A stretch of DNA of 64,000 bases from Chlorobaculum sp. 24CR (GTDB taxonomy: Bacteria > Bacteroidota > Chlorobiia > Chlorobiales > Chlorobiaceae). A program made the translations under genes and the position numbers. Each line of letters opens with the position of its first letter. Positions within the stretch are counted from its first letter, which is position 1. The stretch lies in NCBI RefSeq assembly GCF_004118635.1, contig NZ_SDGU01000061.1, positions 1 to 64,000 on the forward strand, written 5' to 3'. This document shows positions 44,459 through 53,665 of the stretch, piece after piece. A model generated the notes under the pieces. It saw only the letters and a program-made list of their open reading frames with translations. It was not told where the DNA came from and made no database searches.

Positions 44459-45730
44459 ATGAAGGCGATCATCATCTCCATCGGCGACGAACTGCTCAAG
44501 GGGCACCGGGTCAACACCAACGCTCCCTTTATCGCTCGCGAACTGGGCGGCATCGGCATTGCCGTCAGTCGCATCGTCGCCTGTTCGGACGATCCGCAGG
44601 CGATTCGCGACACCGTGGCATCGGCGCTCGCCGACGCCGAGGCGGTGCTCGTGACCGGCGGCCTCGGCCCGACCAGCGACGACCGGACTCGCGACGCGGT
44701 GCGGGAGCTGCTCGGTCGCGGCCTGGTGCTCGACGAGCCGTCGTTCGAGCGCCTCGCCGACTACTTCCGCCGTCGCCGCCGTCCCGTGACCGACGCGATG
44801 AAAGATCAGGCGATGGTGATCGAGGGCGCGGCGGCGATCCCGAACACGAAGGGCACGGCGCCCGGCATGATGATCGAGTGCGCCCCGCGGTTCGCCGGTC
44901 GCTACCTCGTGCTGATGCCCGGTGTGCCCGCCGAGATGGAGGCGATGATGCGGCTCACCGTCATTCCCTTCTTCGCGCCGCTCTCCGGCGCGTTCATCCG
45001 CCACACCCCAGTCATGACGATGGGCATCGGCGAAACGCTGCTGGCGGAGATGATCGCCGAGGTCGAGGAGGCGCTGCCCTCCGGCACGACCCTCGCCTAT
45101 CTTCCGCACGCCGCCGGAGTCAGCCTCATGGTGAGCACGTCGGGAGCTTGCCGCGAAGCGGTCGATGCGGAGAATCGCCATGTGGTCGAGGCTATCGTGG
45201 CGAAAGCGGGCCATTTCGTCTATGCCACCTCCGAAGAGACGCTCGAAGAGGTTGTCGTCCGCACACTGCTCGACAGGAAGCTCACGGTGGCCGTTGCCGA
45301 GTCGTGCACCGGCGGGCTGGTGGGCAGCCGCCTGACCGACGTGCCCGGTTCGTCGGGCTGCTTTCTCGAAGGGTTGGTCACCTACAGCAACCAGGCTAAA
45401 GCGCGGCTGCTCGGCGTCGATCCGGCGATCATCGAGCGACACGGCGCGGTCAGCGAGCCGGTCGCCGCCGAGATGGCTCGCGGCTGCTTGCTGAACAGCG
45501 GCGCGGACATCGCCGTGGCCACCACCGGCATCGCCGGGCCGGGCGGCGGAACGCCCGAAAAGCCGGTCGGCACGATCTGCGTCGGCGTCGCCTCGAAGTC
45601 GTCCGATGGCTCGGTGCAAGTCGAGGCAACCCGCCTTGCCATGTATGGCGACCGCCGCCAGAACAAAATCCGCTTCAGCGAGGCTGCGCTTCGAGGGTTG
45701 CTCGTGCGGCTGAAAGCGATGGAATCCTGA
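44459..45730 (+). CDS. cinA: CinA-family protein (MoCF domain plus nicotinamide-nucleotide amidase)
   Basis: 423 residues with the full-length CinA layout. The N-terminal molybdopterin-binding-like domain has [19 protein letters not shown] and [17 protein letters not shown]. The C-terminal domain has [26 protein letters not shown] and [19 protein letters not shown], typical of NMN amidases (PncC). Full CinA proteins act in NAD salvage (NMN deamidase and ADP-ribose pyrophosphatase); no competence link is implied here. The gene is 9 bp after thrA. Confidence 0.93.
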   Translation: MKAIIISIGDELLKGHRVNTNAPFIARELGGIGIAVSRIVACSDDPQAIRDTVASALADAEAVLVTGGLGPTSDDRTRDAVRELLGRGLVLDEPSFERLADYFRRRRRPVTDAMKDQAMVIEGAAAIPNTKGTAPGMMIECAPRFAGRYLVLMPGVPAEMEAMMRLTVIPFFAPLSGAFIRHTPVMTMGIGETLLAEMIAEVEEALPSGTTLAYLPHAAGVSLMVSTSGACREAVDAENRHVVEAIVAKAGHFVYATSEETLEEVVVRTLLDRKLTVAVAESCTGGLVGSRLTDVPGSSGCFLEGLVTYSNQAKARLLGVDPAIIERHGAVSEPVAAEMARGCLLNSGADIAVATTGIAGPGGGTPEKPVGTICVGVASKSSDGSVQVEATRLAMYGDRRQNKIRFSEAALRGLLVRLKAMES

Positions 45731-45845
45731 TATTTTTCAGCGACGCTTTCAACCGCTTCCGGATTGTGTAACTTTGCTGGATGATCCTGTGTGCCGGGAT
45801 CGGCCCGGATGAGACTGAATCCATTGAAAACCGCATGTTCATTTT

Positions 45846-47717
45846 ATGGCCTCCATTGCAAGACTTCCCGATATTGTTGCCAACAAAATCTCCGCTGGCG
45901 AGGTGGTGCAGCGCCCGGCCTCGGCGGTCAAGGAGCTGATCGAAAATTCCATCGACTCCGGCGCGAGCCGCATCACCGTCATCATCAAGGATGCGGGCCG
46001 CCAGCTCATCCAGATTATCGACAACGGCTGCGGCATGGAGAGCGACGACGTGCTGCTCAGCGTGGAGCGCTTCGCCACCAGCAAGATCACGGGCGTTGAC
46101 GACCTCGACGCACTCCGGACGCTCGGCTTCCGTGGCGAGGCGCTGGCGAGCATCTCGTCAGTCTCGCACTTCGAGCTGAAGACCCGCAAGGCGGGCAATC
46201 CGCTCGGCATTCTGCTCAAAAGCGACGGAGGCGTCGTCGAAACGCCGCAGCCCGCGCAGTGCGAAACCGGCACCTCTATTTCGGTCAGGAACCTCTTCTT
46301 TAACGTGCCCGCCCGGCGCAAGTTCCTCAAATCCAACGCTACCGAGTTCAAGCACATCCACGAAACGGTCAAGGCGTTCGTCCTCTCCTATCCCGAAATC
46401 GAGTGGCGTATGATGAACGACGACGAGGAGCTGTTCCACTTCCGCACTCCCGATGCGCGCGAGCGGCTGAGTCACTTTTACGGCGAGGGATTCGGCGAGA
46501 GCCTCATCGAAGTGACCGAAGAGAACGACTACATGACCATCGGCGGTTATCTCGGCAAACCGGGCATGATGGTGCGTCAGAAGTACGACCAGTACTTTTT
46601 TATCAATCGCCGCCTCATCCAGAACCGGATGCTCGTGCAGGCAGTGCAGCAGGCGTATGGCGAATTGCTCGAAGAGCGGCAGTCCCCCTTCGCGCTTTTG
46701 TTCCTCGGTCTCGATCCCTCGCTGGTGGATGTGAACGTCCATCCGGCCAAGCTCGAAGTGCGCTTCGAGGACGAAAAAAGCATCCGGAGCATGGTCTATC
46801 CGGTGGTCAAACGCGCTGTGCAGACGGCCGATTTTTCGCCGGAAGCGTTGGCTTCGACGCCATCCGCATCCGAAAATTCCCGCGAAGGCGGGTTGCCGGA
46901 TGCGTCGTCGCGAAAGCTCTCGTACTCCTCGTTTTCCGGGAAAGCCTCGACGACGGGTGATCTGTACAAAAACTACAGGGAGGGAGCGTTCAGCGCTCCC
47001 GCCGCCGCGCCTTCGCTTTTCGACTCTTCGCCGGAAACCTCGCTGTTCGGCGGAAGCAGGCCGGCTCCGATGGTGCAGGAGTCGCTGCTGACTCCGTCAG
47101 CGGATGAGCCGGGCATCGCCGACGAGCAGAACCCGATTGCGCCGGACAAGGAGCCGAAAATCTGGCAGTTGCACAACAAGTACATCATCTGCCAGATCAA
47201 GACGGGGTTGATGATTATCGACCAGCACGTTGCTCACGAGCGGGTGCTCTACGAACGCGCCATCGAGGTGATGAACGAGGCCGCGCCGAACTCGCAGCAA
47301 CTGCTCTTTCCGCAGAAGATCGACCTCAAGCCCTGGCAGTACGAGGTGTACGAAGAGGTCAGTGGCGAGTTGTACCGGCTCGGGTTCAATATCCGGCCGT
47401 TCGGCGGCATGAGCGTCATGATCGAGGGGGTGCCGCCCGATGTGCGCGACGGCGCGGAGGCGACGATCTTGCAGGACATGATCGCCGAGTATCAAGAGAA
47501 CGCGGCAAAGCTGAAGCTCGAAAAGCGCGACAACCTCGCCAAATCGTACTCGTGCCGCAACGCCATCATGACCGGTCAGAAGCTCGGCGTCGATGAGATG
47601 CGGATGCTCATCGACCGCCTCTTCGCCACCCGGATGCCCTACGTCTGCCCGCACGGACGCCCGGTGATTATCCGCCTGTCGCTCGGCGAACTCGATCGCA
47701 TGTTCGGGAGAACGTAG
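45846..47717 (+). CDS. mutL: DNA mismatch repair protein MutL, endonuclease type
   Basis: 623 residues. The GHKL ATPase N-terminus has IAAGEVV-like ISAGEVVQRPASAVKELIENS, DNGCGM and TLGFRGEALASISSV. A low-complexity linker spans about 330-420. The C-terminal dimerisation domain contains IIDQHVAHERVLYE, which fits the metal-binding DQHAx2Ex4E endonuclease motif with Ala to Val, together with SCRNAIMTG and CPHGRPVI. It is therefore likely a latent nicking endonuclease, as expected in bacteria that lack MutH. Canonical length and start. Confidence 0.95.
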   Translation: MASIARLPDIVANKISAGEVVQRPASAVKELIENSIDSGASRITVIIKDAGRQLIQIIDNGCGMESDDVLLSVERFATSKITGVDDLDALRTLGFRGEALASISSVSHFELKTRKAGNPLGILLKSDGGVVETPQPAQCETGTSISVRNLFFNVPARRKFLKSNATEFKHIHETVKAFVLSYPEIEWRMMNDDEELFHFRTPDARERLSHFYGEGFGESLIEVTEENDYMTIGGYLGKPGMMVRQKYDQYFFINRRLIQNRMLVQAVQQAYGELLEERQSPFALLFLGLDPSLVDVNVHPAKLEVRFEDEKSIRSMVYPVVKRAVQTADFSPEALASTPSASENSREGGLPDASSRKLSYSSFSGKASTTGDLYKNYREGAFSAPAAAPSLFDSSPETSLFGGSRPAPMVQESLLTPSADEPGIADEQNPIAPDKEPKIWQLHNKYIICQIKTGLMIIDQHVAHERVLYERAIEVMNEAAPNSQQLLFPQKIDLKPWQYEVYEEVSGELYRLGFNIRPFGGMSVMIEGVPPDVRDGAEATILQDMIAEYQENAAKLKLEKRDNLAKSYSCRNAIMTGQKLGVDEMRMLIDRLFATRMPYVCPHGRPVIIRLSLGELDRMFGRT

Positions 47718-47835
47718 GGGGGAGAGATGGTCGTTGTGGGCTTGGTGGCCGTTGTGGATGGTGGATGAAAATGCGCGAAGGTCGGCAGTTTGTTTTTGAG
47801 GAATTAGTTCGTACATTTCCGCCGAGAGCGGTTAT

Positions 47836-47908
47836 ACCCTTGTAGCTCAGTGGATAGAGCAGCAGTTTCCTAAACTGTTGGTCGGCAGTTCGAGTCTGCC
47901 CAAGGGTA
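47836..47908 (+). tRNA. tRNA-Arg (anticodon CCT)
   Basis: 73 nt with complete cloverleaf: acceptor ACCCTTG (47836-47842) with CAAGGGT (47901-47907), D stem GCTC/GAGC, anticodon stem around loop TTCCTAA (anticodon CCT at 47869-47871) and T stem GGCAG/CTGCC with loop TTCGAGT; discriminator A. It decodes AGG. CCA is not encoded. It lies between mutL and the minus-strand cytochrome gene. Confidence 0.95.
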
Positions 47909-47942
47909 CTCCTCACCACTCATACGAGGCCGTTCAGACGGG

Positions 47943-47978
47943 AAAAAAGCAGCAAGGTTCACCCCTGCTGCTTTTTTT
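47943..47978. terminator. Bidirectional terminator between tRNA-Arg and cytochrome c gene
   Basis: AAAAAAGCAGCA (47943-47954) pairs with TGCTGCTTTTTT (47966-47977). Because both arms carry A and T runs it can end transcription both of the tRNA and of the convergent cytochrome gene (stop at 48001). Confidence 0.92.
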
Positions 47979-48000
47979 ATGGCCAAATTTACGGGTATGC

Positions 48001-48447
48001 TTATTGCTGGTAGCAGTTGCCTTGCCCTGCGCCTCGACCCTGGCCCCGGCCTGGTCGCCAGCTTCCGCCGGTGTACTGATCCCACACCCATGCGGAGACC
48101 GCGTTCAGCTCCTCCGCGCTGAGCGGTATCGGCGGCATCAAACCGAAACGGGTGATCGCCTGCTGGTCGGCAAGCACCTTCTCTTTGGTGGGTGACTTTA
48201 TGAAGTCAGCCATGTACTTGATGCCTTCGCTTCGCGATGAGAAGCGCTGGTGGTAGCGGGCGGAGATGGGCAGAATTGGTGGGGCGGATTTGGGCGGAGG
48301 CGTAACCGAGTGGCAGACGCTGCAATTTTTTTCGAAGACGGCCTTGCCGTCCACGGCTGCCGAAGCGCTTGCCGACAGCGTTCCGGTTGACAGTACGCCA
48401 ATGCCGATGGCAAGGGCAACGCCAAACGTTTTGCTTGAGTGTTTCAT
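48001..48447 (-). CDS. Periplasmic mono-haem cytochrome c
   Basis: 148 residues with a signal peptide (about residues 1-30, ending ASASA). There is one haem site, CSVCH (Cys42, Cys45, His46), and a plausible Met ligand in FGLMPPIPLS (Met105). The C-terminal tail GRGQGRGAGQGNCYQQ is Gly/Arg-rich and has a single Cys, which is uncommon. The size and class I fold suggest a soluble electron carrier near sulfide- or thiosulfate-oxidising chains. The specific donor and acceptor are not clear. It is not PscC-type, which is membrane bound. Confidence 0.85.
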   Translation of the reverse strand: MKHSSKTFGVALAIGIGVLSTGTLSASASAAVDGKAVFEKNCSVCHSVTPPPKSAPPILPISARYHQRFSSRSEGIKYMADFIKSPTKEKVLADQQAITRFGLMPPIPLSAEELNAVSAWVWDQYTGGSWRPGRGQGRGAGQGNCYQQ

Positions 48448-48625
48448 GGCTCGTACATAATCATAGGTTCCTGAATAGCGGCAACGCTATTTCGTTGCTC
48501 TATCAAAGGTACTTAAAAAAAGAAAGGGGCAAGATGGACGCGCGCGACTTTTTTTTTACGACCGCCATAAAGTTGTATAATTGAGCAGTAAACGCACTCA
48601 TGACCAACCGATAACTTCTGTTTCC

Positions 48626-49498
48626 ATGCGATTGCTCAGAAATCTCTTTTTGCTCATTCTGCTCGTGCTGGCTGTCGATGTGGGCAGATATTTCTTTATC
48701 CCTGATGTTTCCAGGCTGGCGCATACCAATCCCGGCAAAACCGCCTTTATGGAGTATCGCCAGGCCGAGTGGCGCAGTGAAGGGCGCGATAAAACCATCG
48801 AGCAGCGCTGGGTGCCGCTGAAGAAGGTTTCGTCGTCTCTGATAAAGGCGGTGCTCATTTCGGAGGATAACAACTTCTGGCATCACGAGGGGTTCGATTT
48901 CAAGGCGATCGAAGGGGCGCTTGAAAAGAATATCGAAGCGGGCGAATTCAAGTTTGGAGCCAGCACCATCAGCCAGCAGCTCGCCAAGAATCTGTACCTC
49001 TCTCCATCGAAAAATCCGTTGAGAAAAATCAAGGAGGCGATTCTGACCTGGCGGATCGAACAGACGCTCTCAAAACGCAGGATTCTTGAGTTGTACGTCA
49101 ACGTGGCCGAGTGGGGAGACGGGATTTTCGGTATCGATGCGGCAGCCCGGCACTATTACGGTGTCAGGGCATCGCAACTGACGGCCAGCCAGTCGGCCCG
49201 GCTCGCCGCGGCGCTTCCGAATCCGGTTCTGTACAAGCCAACCGGCTCTTCGCGTTTTGTGAAGGCGCGCGCAAAACACATCTACGCCATCATGCTGAGG
49301 CGAGGCCTGGTGGTGCCGGATTACAGGGAAGTGATGACCGCTTCCGATACTCCGGTCGTTCAGCCGCCGGATTCCGTTGTGGTCGGCGTTCCGGAAAAGC
49401 TGATACAGGACTCTTTGCTGCCCGACAGCGTCAGGTATGACTCATCCCCGGAGCCGGTGCCTGAAGAAACGTCCGAAAGCACTCAGCCCGGCAACTAA
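48626..49498 (+). CDS. mtgA: Monofunctional biosynthetic peptidoglycan glycosyltransferase
   Basis: 290 residues from ATG 48626; TTG 48581 is less likely. It has one N-terminal membrane helix (RNLFLLILLVLAVDVGRYFF) and a GT51 domain: SEDNNFWHHEGFD with catalytic Glu, KFGASTISQQLAKNLYLS, KIKEAILTWRIEQTLSKRRILELY and YYGVRASQLTASQSARLAA. There is no transpeptidase domain. A Pro/Glu/Ser-rich C-terminal tail of about 50 residues is unusual for MtgA. It polymerises lipid II in the periplasm. Confidence 0.92.
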   Translation: MRLLRNLFLLILLVLAVDVGRYFFIPDVSRLAHTNPGKTAFMEYRQAEWRSEGRDKTIEQRWVPLKKVSSSLIKAVLISEDNNFWHHEGFDFKAIEGALEKNIEAGEFKFGASTISQQLAKNLYLSPSKNPLRKIKEAILTWRIEQTLSKRRILELYVNVAEWGDGIFGIDAAARHYYGVRASQLTASQSARLAAALPNPVLYKPTGSSRFVKARAKHIYAIMLRRGLVVPDYREVMTASDTPVVQPPDSVVVGVPEKLIQDSLLPDSVRYDSSPEPVPEETSESTQPGN

Positions 49499-49534
49499 AG
49501 AGATGCCGGGCCGGAGTGACAGAGCGGGATGAGA

Positions 49535-49696
49535 TCAGGAAACCGGTTCAAAGAATGACTTGTCCACGCCGCAGACGGGGCAAACCCAGTCATCCGGAAG
49601 GTCTTCGAAAGCCGTTCCCGGCGCGATGCCGCTTTCGGGATCGCCGTCTGCCGGATCGTATTCATAGCCGCAAGGCACACATACCCATTTCTGCAT
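49535..49696 (-). CDS. rub: Rubredoxin
   Basis: 53 residues: [15 protein letters not shown] with Cys6 and Cys9, [13 protein letters not shown] with Cys39 and Cys42, the four ligands of one Fe. Rubredoxins carry electrons in anaerobes, for instance to pyruvate:ferredoxin oxidoreductase-linked steps or oxygen/peroxide detoxification. The RBS GAGGAG lies upstream of ATG 49694-49696. It is short and easily missed. No partner gene is adjacent. Confidence 0.97.
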   Translation of the reverse strand: MQKWVCVPCGYEYDPADGDPESGIAPGTAFEDLPDDWVCPVCGVDKSFFEPVS

Positions 49697-49818
49697 AACT
49701 CTATCTCCTCGTGTTAAGGTTGTCTGAAGTAAAAAAGACCGGTGCGTAGCGATTGGCGAATCTTCGCAGGCGAGTTCATCAATCGTTACTCAAGAAAGCC
49801 TGGTCAGGAATAAAAAGT

Positions 49819-50550
49819 TCATCGGATGGGCGATAAGATCGTCGGGGCGATGGCGTCTGTATCATCGAGCAGCTCGGCGTCAGTTATCGGCGTCGATCCG
49901 GGAAATCCGGCGACCGATCCGGTTCGCTTTTTGTGTTTCGTGAGGGTGGTATGTTCGAGGCCATCCGGGTTGATGATGCCCCCTTTCGAGTCGGAGACAG
50001 CCACCACTTTCATGCCGAGCATCCTGGCGGCTTCGCGGATGCAGATGATGCCGCTCCGCGCGGGTGGCGTCGCCGCGTCCCGCCGATCCTCCGAGCGCCA
50101 GCGGCTTGCCGGTGATGACGCCGAAATCGTTGTGGCCCTGCATGAACGAATATTCGTCGGCCATCCAGGCCATGATCTGCGGGTTGGTGTAAACGTCCGG
50201 CGCGGGCACATCCTTCGCGAGACCGAGCAGACGACCCGCCTGCCGGATGTAGCTGCGCAACAGCCGTTCGAGTTCGCCGGGCGACATCGTTTTCGGATTG
50301 CAGATCACGCCCCCTTTCGCGCCGCCGAGCGGGATGTTGAGCACGGCGGTTTTCCAGGTCATCCACGCGGCCAGCGCAAGAGTTCGAGCACCTCGGCGTC
50401 GAGGCCGATGATCTCGGCGGCGGCGTCGAGCTGGCGGCGGGCGGTATCGAAGGGATTGGCTTTGGCCGATCCGGCTGTCGAGCAGGCGTCAAGCACGAAG
50501 GGTTCGGCTGCCGGCCCGGACGGTTGAGGGTGATCGTTCGATGACGGCAT
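49819..50550 (-). pseudogene. gdhA: Degenerate Glu/Leu-type glutamate dehydrogenase
   Basis: Minus-strand remnants of NAD(P)-dependent glutamate dehydrogenase in three frames. From the 5' end, the first piece reads [33 protein letters not shown] second-frame piece, [18 protein letters not shown]...[11 protein letters not shown], follows. About 60 codons that normally lie between these segments are missing, with a junction near 50375. A further frameshift near 50055 moves to a third frame, [26 protein letters not shown], and the gene stops at 49819 after SPIR, far short of the C-terminal NAD domain. At least three lesions make this a true decay, not a sequencing error. Confidence 0.88.
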
Positions 50551-50580
50551 GACGGGAGGGGGCGAGAGGTTGATAAAACT

Positions 50581-51435
50581 TCAGGATTCACGAAAAACGA
50601 CCGCGCCATAGCCGACGACGGACGACCGGTCACCGCCCTCGGCCTCTCCGCTGTTGCGGCAGGCGAGCAGTTCGCCTCGCCATCCTTTTCGCCGTCCGGT
50701 TTCGAGCACGGTTTTGACGGCGTCCGGGCCGCAGAACGGGGTTTCGAGTCCGGGAACTCCGCGCTGCATCACCACCGATTCGTGGCGTTCCAGTCCGGCA
50801 ATATCAAGCGCCGCCATGAGTTGCAGCGTCGCGCGGTCGATAGATTCGGCATCGGCGGACGAAGGATAGTGCGACAGATCGCTGCTGGCGATGAGCAGGT
50901 CGGCGTCGCTCATGACCGAAAACAGCTCGTCGGCGCATTGGCGGTAACTGCTCGCCGGATTTTGCCCGAAGAGCAGCGGCAGAATGTTGAAGCCAGGTTG
51001 CAGGATGTACTGGAGAAAGGGGAGCTGCACTTCGAGCACGTGGTCGCGCCGGTGCGCTTCGCCGGACTGACGGTAAAGCCGGGGATCGAGCGCGGTCAGC
51101 TTGCGCCGCATGGCGTCATCGACCGGCGCGTCGCCCAGCGGCGTCCGCCATGCGTCATGCGGGTCGAGGGCGATGCCGTCGAAGTGCGCGGCGTGGGTGT
51201 TGCCGAGCAGCACGACCGTATGGAAAGCGCGGCCTTCGACGGTTTGGAACGCGGCGGCGGCAACGGCTCCGCTGTAGCTCCAGCCCGCATGGGGCGCGAT
51301 GAGCGCCTTTGGCGCGGGATGATTCGGCGACGGGCTTTTTCGGTCGAAGAGCCTTGCGAGCATCACTTCGATCTCTACGGGATCGCCTGGATAGAAAGCC
51401 CCGGCAACGGCTGGATTTCTGACGTTTGGTCGCAT
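50581..51435 (-). CDS. MEMO1-family protein (AmmeMemoRadiSam system protein B)
   Basis: 284 residues from ATG 51433-51435. MEMO signatures: MRPNVRNPAVAGAFYPGDP at the start, LIAPHAGWSYSGAVAAAAF, LLGNTHAAHFDG, EVQLPFLQYI and IASSDLSHYPS. Fold is that of extradiol dioxygenases/LigB, with His residues that can bind metal. It neighbours the radical SAM component (10-bp gap) and would act with it. AMMECR1, the third member of the family trio, is absent from the window. Confidence 0.87.
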   Translation of the reverse strand: MRPNVRNPAVAGAFYPGDPVEIEVMLARLFDRKSPSPNHPAPKALIAPHAGWSYSGAVAAAAFQTVEGRAFHTVVLLGNTHAAHFDGIALDPHDAWRTPLGDAPVDDAMRRKLTALDPRLYRQSGEAHRRDHVLEVQLPFLQYILQPGFNILPLLFGQNPASSYRQCADELFSVMSDADLLIASSDLSHYPSSADAESIDRATLQLMAALDIAGLERHESVVMQRGVPGLETPFCGPDAVKTVLETGRRKGWRGELLACRNSGEAEGGDRSSVVGYGAVVFRES

Positions 51436-51445
51436 CGCCGTCCGA

Positions 51446-52447
51446 TCAGTCTCGTATTGGCGACGGAGCGCGGCAAGCGGGACAGCGGCCGTTGGCGTCG
51501 AACCGCTCGACCTTTGCGCCGATGAATTGTTGCGAGCGTGCAACGAGCCTCGCGCCGCATTCCGCGCACAGAGTGTCGGAATGGCCTCCCGCATAGACAT
51601 ATGACAATCCGGCTCTGCGCCCGATTTCGTATGCCGCCTCGATCGCATCCGTCGAAGTTGGTGGCATGTCCTGCATTTTCCATGAAATCTCTGGATAAAA
51701 CGGAATGACATGCCACGGCACATCAGTACCGAGATCGTGCGCGATGAAGCTGGCGAGCCGTTCGAGCATGGCCGGATCGCTGGATTGACCCGGAATGACG
51801 AGCGTGGTGATTTCGAGATGGATGCCGCTTTTGCGAATCAGCCGCAGGCTGTCGAGCACGGGATCGAGCCGCGCGCCGCAGACGCGGCGGTAAAAGGCGT
51901 CGTCCATCGATTTGAGATCGATGTTGACGGCGTCGAGCCAGGGCTGGATGGCGTCGAGGTAGTTTTTTGAAAAATAGCCGTTGCTGACCCAGATGTTCCG
52001 GAGACCCGCCTGCCGCGCGAGCTTCATGACGTCGAGCGCATATTCGGCAAACATGGTTGGCTCGGTGTAGGTGCACGAAATTGACGAGCATCCGGCGCGG
52101 ACGGCGTTGCGGGCGATCGCTTCGGGCGCGATCAGTGGAATCGTTTCGTCGGGGAGCGCCTGGCTGATCTCCCAGTTCTGGCAGTTGGCGCATTTGAAGT
52201 TGCAGCCGGGCGTACCGAACGACCAGGTTGAGGTGCCCGGCATGAAATGATGCAGCGGTTTTTTCTCAACCGGATCTGCGGCTTGCGAGACCGCCCGGCC
52301 CCAGGTGAGGGTGAACAGTTTTCCACCAGCGTTCCGGCGCACCCGGCACAGACCGCTGCTGCCGGGCCTGATGCGGCAGTAGTGGCGGCAGAGGTCGCAC
52401 TGGAGTACTCCGTCGGGTGCGGCATGATAGAAGTTCGCTTCGCGCAT
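51446..52447 (-). CDS. AmmeMemoRadiSam radical SAM enzyme
   Basis: 333 residues. An N-terminal Cys-rich region (residues 14-43, CDLCRHYC...GSSGLCRVRRN) precedes the radical SAM motif TPGCNFKCANCQNWEIS, with the CxxxCxxC cysteines near residue 80. Then NGYFSKNYLDAIQPWLDAVNIDLKS and HVIPFYPEISWKM. This is the AmrS family typical of the AmmeMemoRadiSam locus; biochemical role unclear. It is co-directional with the Memo gene and follows dapF. Confidence 0.88.
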   Translation of the reverse strand: MREANFYHAAPDGVLQCDLCRHYCRIRPGSSGLCRVRRNAGGKLFTLTWGRAVSQAADPVEKKPLHHFMPGTSTWSFGTPGCNFKCANCQNWEISQALPDETIPLIAPEAIARNAVRAGCSSISCTYTEPTMFAEYALDVMKLARQAGLRNIWVSNGYFSKNYLDAIQPWLDAVNIDLKSMDDAFYRRVCGARLDPVLDSLRLIRKSGIHLEITTLVIPGQSSDPAMLERLASFIAHDLGTDVPWHVIPFYPEISWKMQDMPPTSTDAIEAAYEIGRRAGLSYVYAGGHSDTLCAECGARLVARSQQFIGAKVERFDANGRCPACRAPSPIRD

Positions 52448-52522
52448 ACTGCGTCCTTTTCCGGATTCAGCACGGGATACCGGTTGATCGGGCGTGTTCC
52501 GATAATGGCAGAGAATGCGTTT

Positions 52523-53317
52523 CTACAGGGTGATAGTTCCCCGGTAAACCACGCGGGCCGGGCCTTCAAGATAAATGTCATCCATCGCATCGTTGAATCC
52601 CACCATCAGCGTTTCGCCGCTTCTGACCGTTACCTTGACCGGCGATGATGCGACCTTGCCGAGCCGGTAGCTCATCAGAGCCGCGGCTACCGTGCCGGTG
52701 CCGCAGGCGAGAGTTTCGTCCTCGACGCCGCGCTCGAAGGTTCGGATGCTGAGCGCATCCGGCGCGGTGACTTCGAGGAAGTTCACATTTGCGCCGCCGG
52801 GGAAGAGTTCTTCTCTGTGGCGGATGGCGCGACCTTCGGTGAATACGTCGATCTTGTCGAGGTCGTTGACGTAGGCAATGGCGTGAGGCGAGCCGGTGTT
52901 GACGAAATGGCAGTTCCATGCCCCGGCCTGCATATCGTCCCTGAAATCCGTCGGCGGCAGCATGTGCAGTCTGACCGATTCCTCGCCGGTCACCTCTGCT
53001 TCATAGGTTCCAGGGCCTGCGTTGAAGCGGTAGCGCCCGGCGGCTGGGCGGATGCCGATGAGGTGGGCGAACCAGACGGCGCACCGCCCGCCGTTGCCGC
53101 ACATCGAACCGGGAAAGCCGTCGGCATTATGGTAATTCATTCTGAAATCGGCTGTTTCGGAGGTTTCGACGAGAATCAGGCCGTCGGCTCCGATACCGGT
53201 TCTCCGTGCACACATGGCGCGAACCTGCTCGTGGGGCAGGTTGAAGTGAGCCTGACGGTTGTCGATGACGATGAAGTCATTGCCGGCTCCTGACATTTTG
53301 GTGAAATCGATTTGCAT
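52523..53317 (-). CDS. dapF: Diaminopimelate epimerase
   Basis: 264 residues of canonical DapF. The two catalytic cysteines are in GSMCGNGGRC and TLACGTGTVAAAL; MSGAGNDFIVIDNR opens the protein. It makes meso-DAP for lysine and peptidoglycan. 75 bp separate it from the radical SAM gene. The next gene in the other direction is pscA, at a 348-bp divergent spacing. Confidence 0.95.
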   Translation of the reverse strand: MQIDFTKMSGAGNDFIVIDNRQAHFNLPHEQVRAMCARRTGIGADGLILVETSETADFRMNYHNADGFPGSMCGNGGRCAVWFAHLIGIRPAAGRYRFNAGPGTYEAEVTGEESVRLHMLPPTDFRDDMQAGAWNCHFVNTGSPHAIAYVNDLDKIDVFTEGRAIRHREELFPGGANVNFLEVTAPDALSIRTFERGVEDETLACGTGTVAAALMSYRLGKVASSPVKVTVRSGETLMVGFNDAMDDIYLEGPARVVYRGTITL

Positions 53318-53665
53318 GTCTCTTTTTTTAAAGGTCTGTTTTCAGTAAAATATCAAGGCTACGCCCGGTACCGAGATGGAAAATGAAGTTGTTTTATTTT
53401 ACTTTTCAAATACTGTTGCTCGCGGAGCCTAAGGGCAAAAAACTTTCTTATTAAATAAATTTTCTTATTTTATTTGCTACTGTTGCAGGGTACTTTTTCT
53501 TGAGCCAGACTGCAAAAATGTTTTTTCCGGGAAGCTCTCCATCTCAATTGTTTGTCACCGGTTTTCTTGCCGTGACAAAGCGTTGGCCGCATGTACGGGA
53601 GAGAGGTTGCCGGTTTTTTCGGTTTCTTCAACCTGAAAATACGTCCAAACAAAGGAGAACATACA
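53318..53665. other. Divergent dapF/pscA intergenic region
   Basis: This 348-bp AT-rich stretch must hold the pscA promoter. It contains direct repeats of TTTCTTATT at 53444-53475 and an inverted repeat GTCAC...GTGAC at 53556-53578. No canonical -35/-10 pair or gene was recognised. The pscA SD AAAGGAG is at 53651-53657. Confidence 0.45.

Noticed and set aside
49826-50527. A plus-strand 233-codon ORF over the glutamate dehydrogenase remnant
   Set aside because: The minus strand carries recognisable GDH motifs in three frames; the plus-strand ORF has none.
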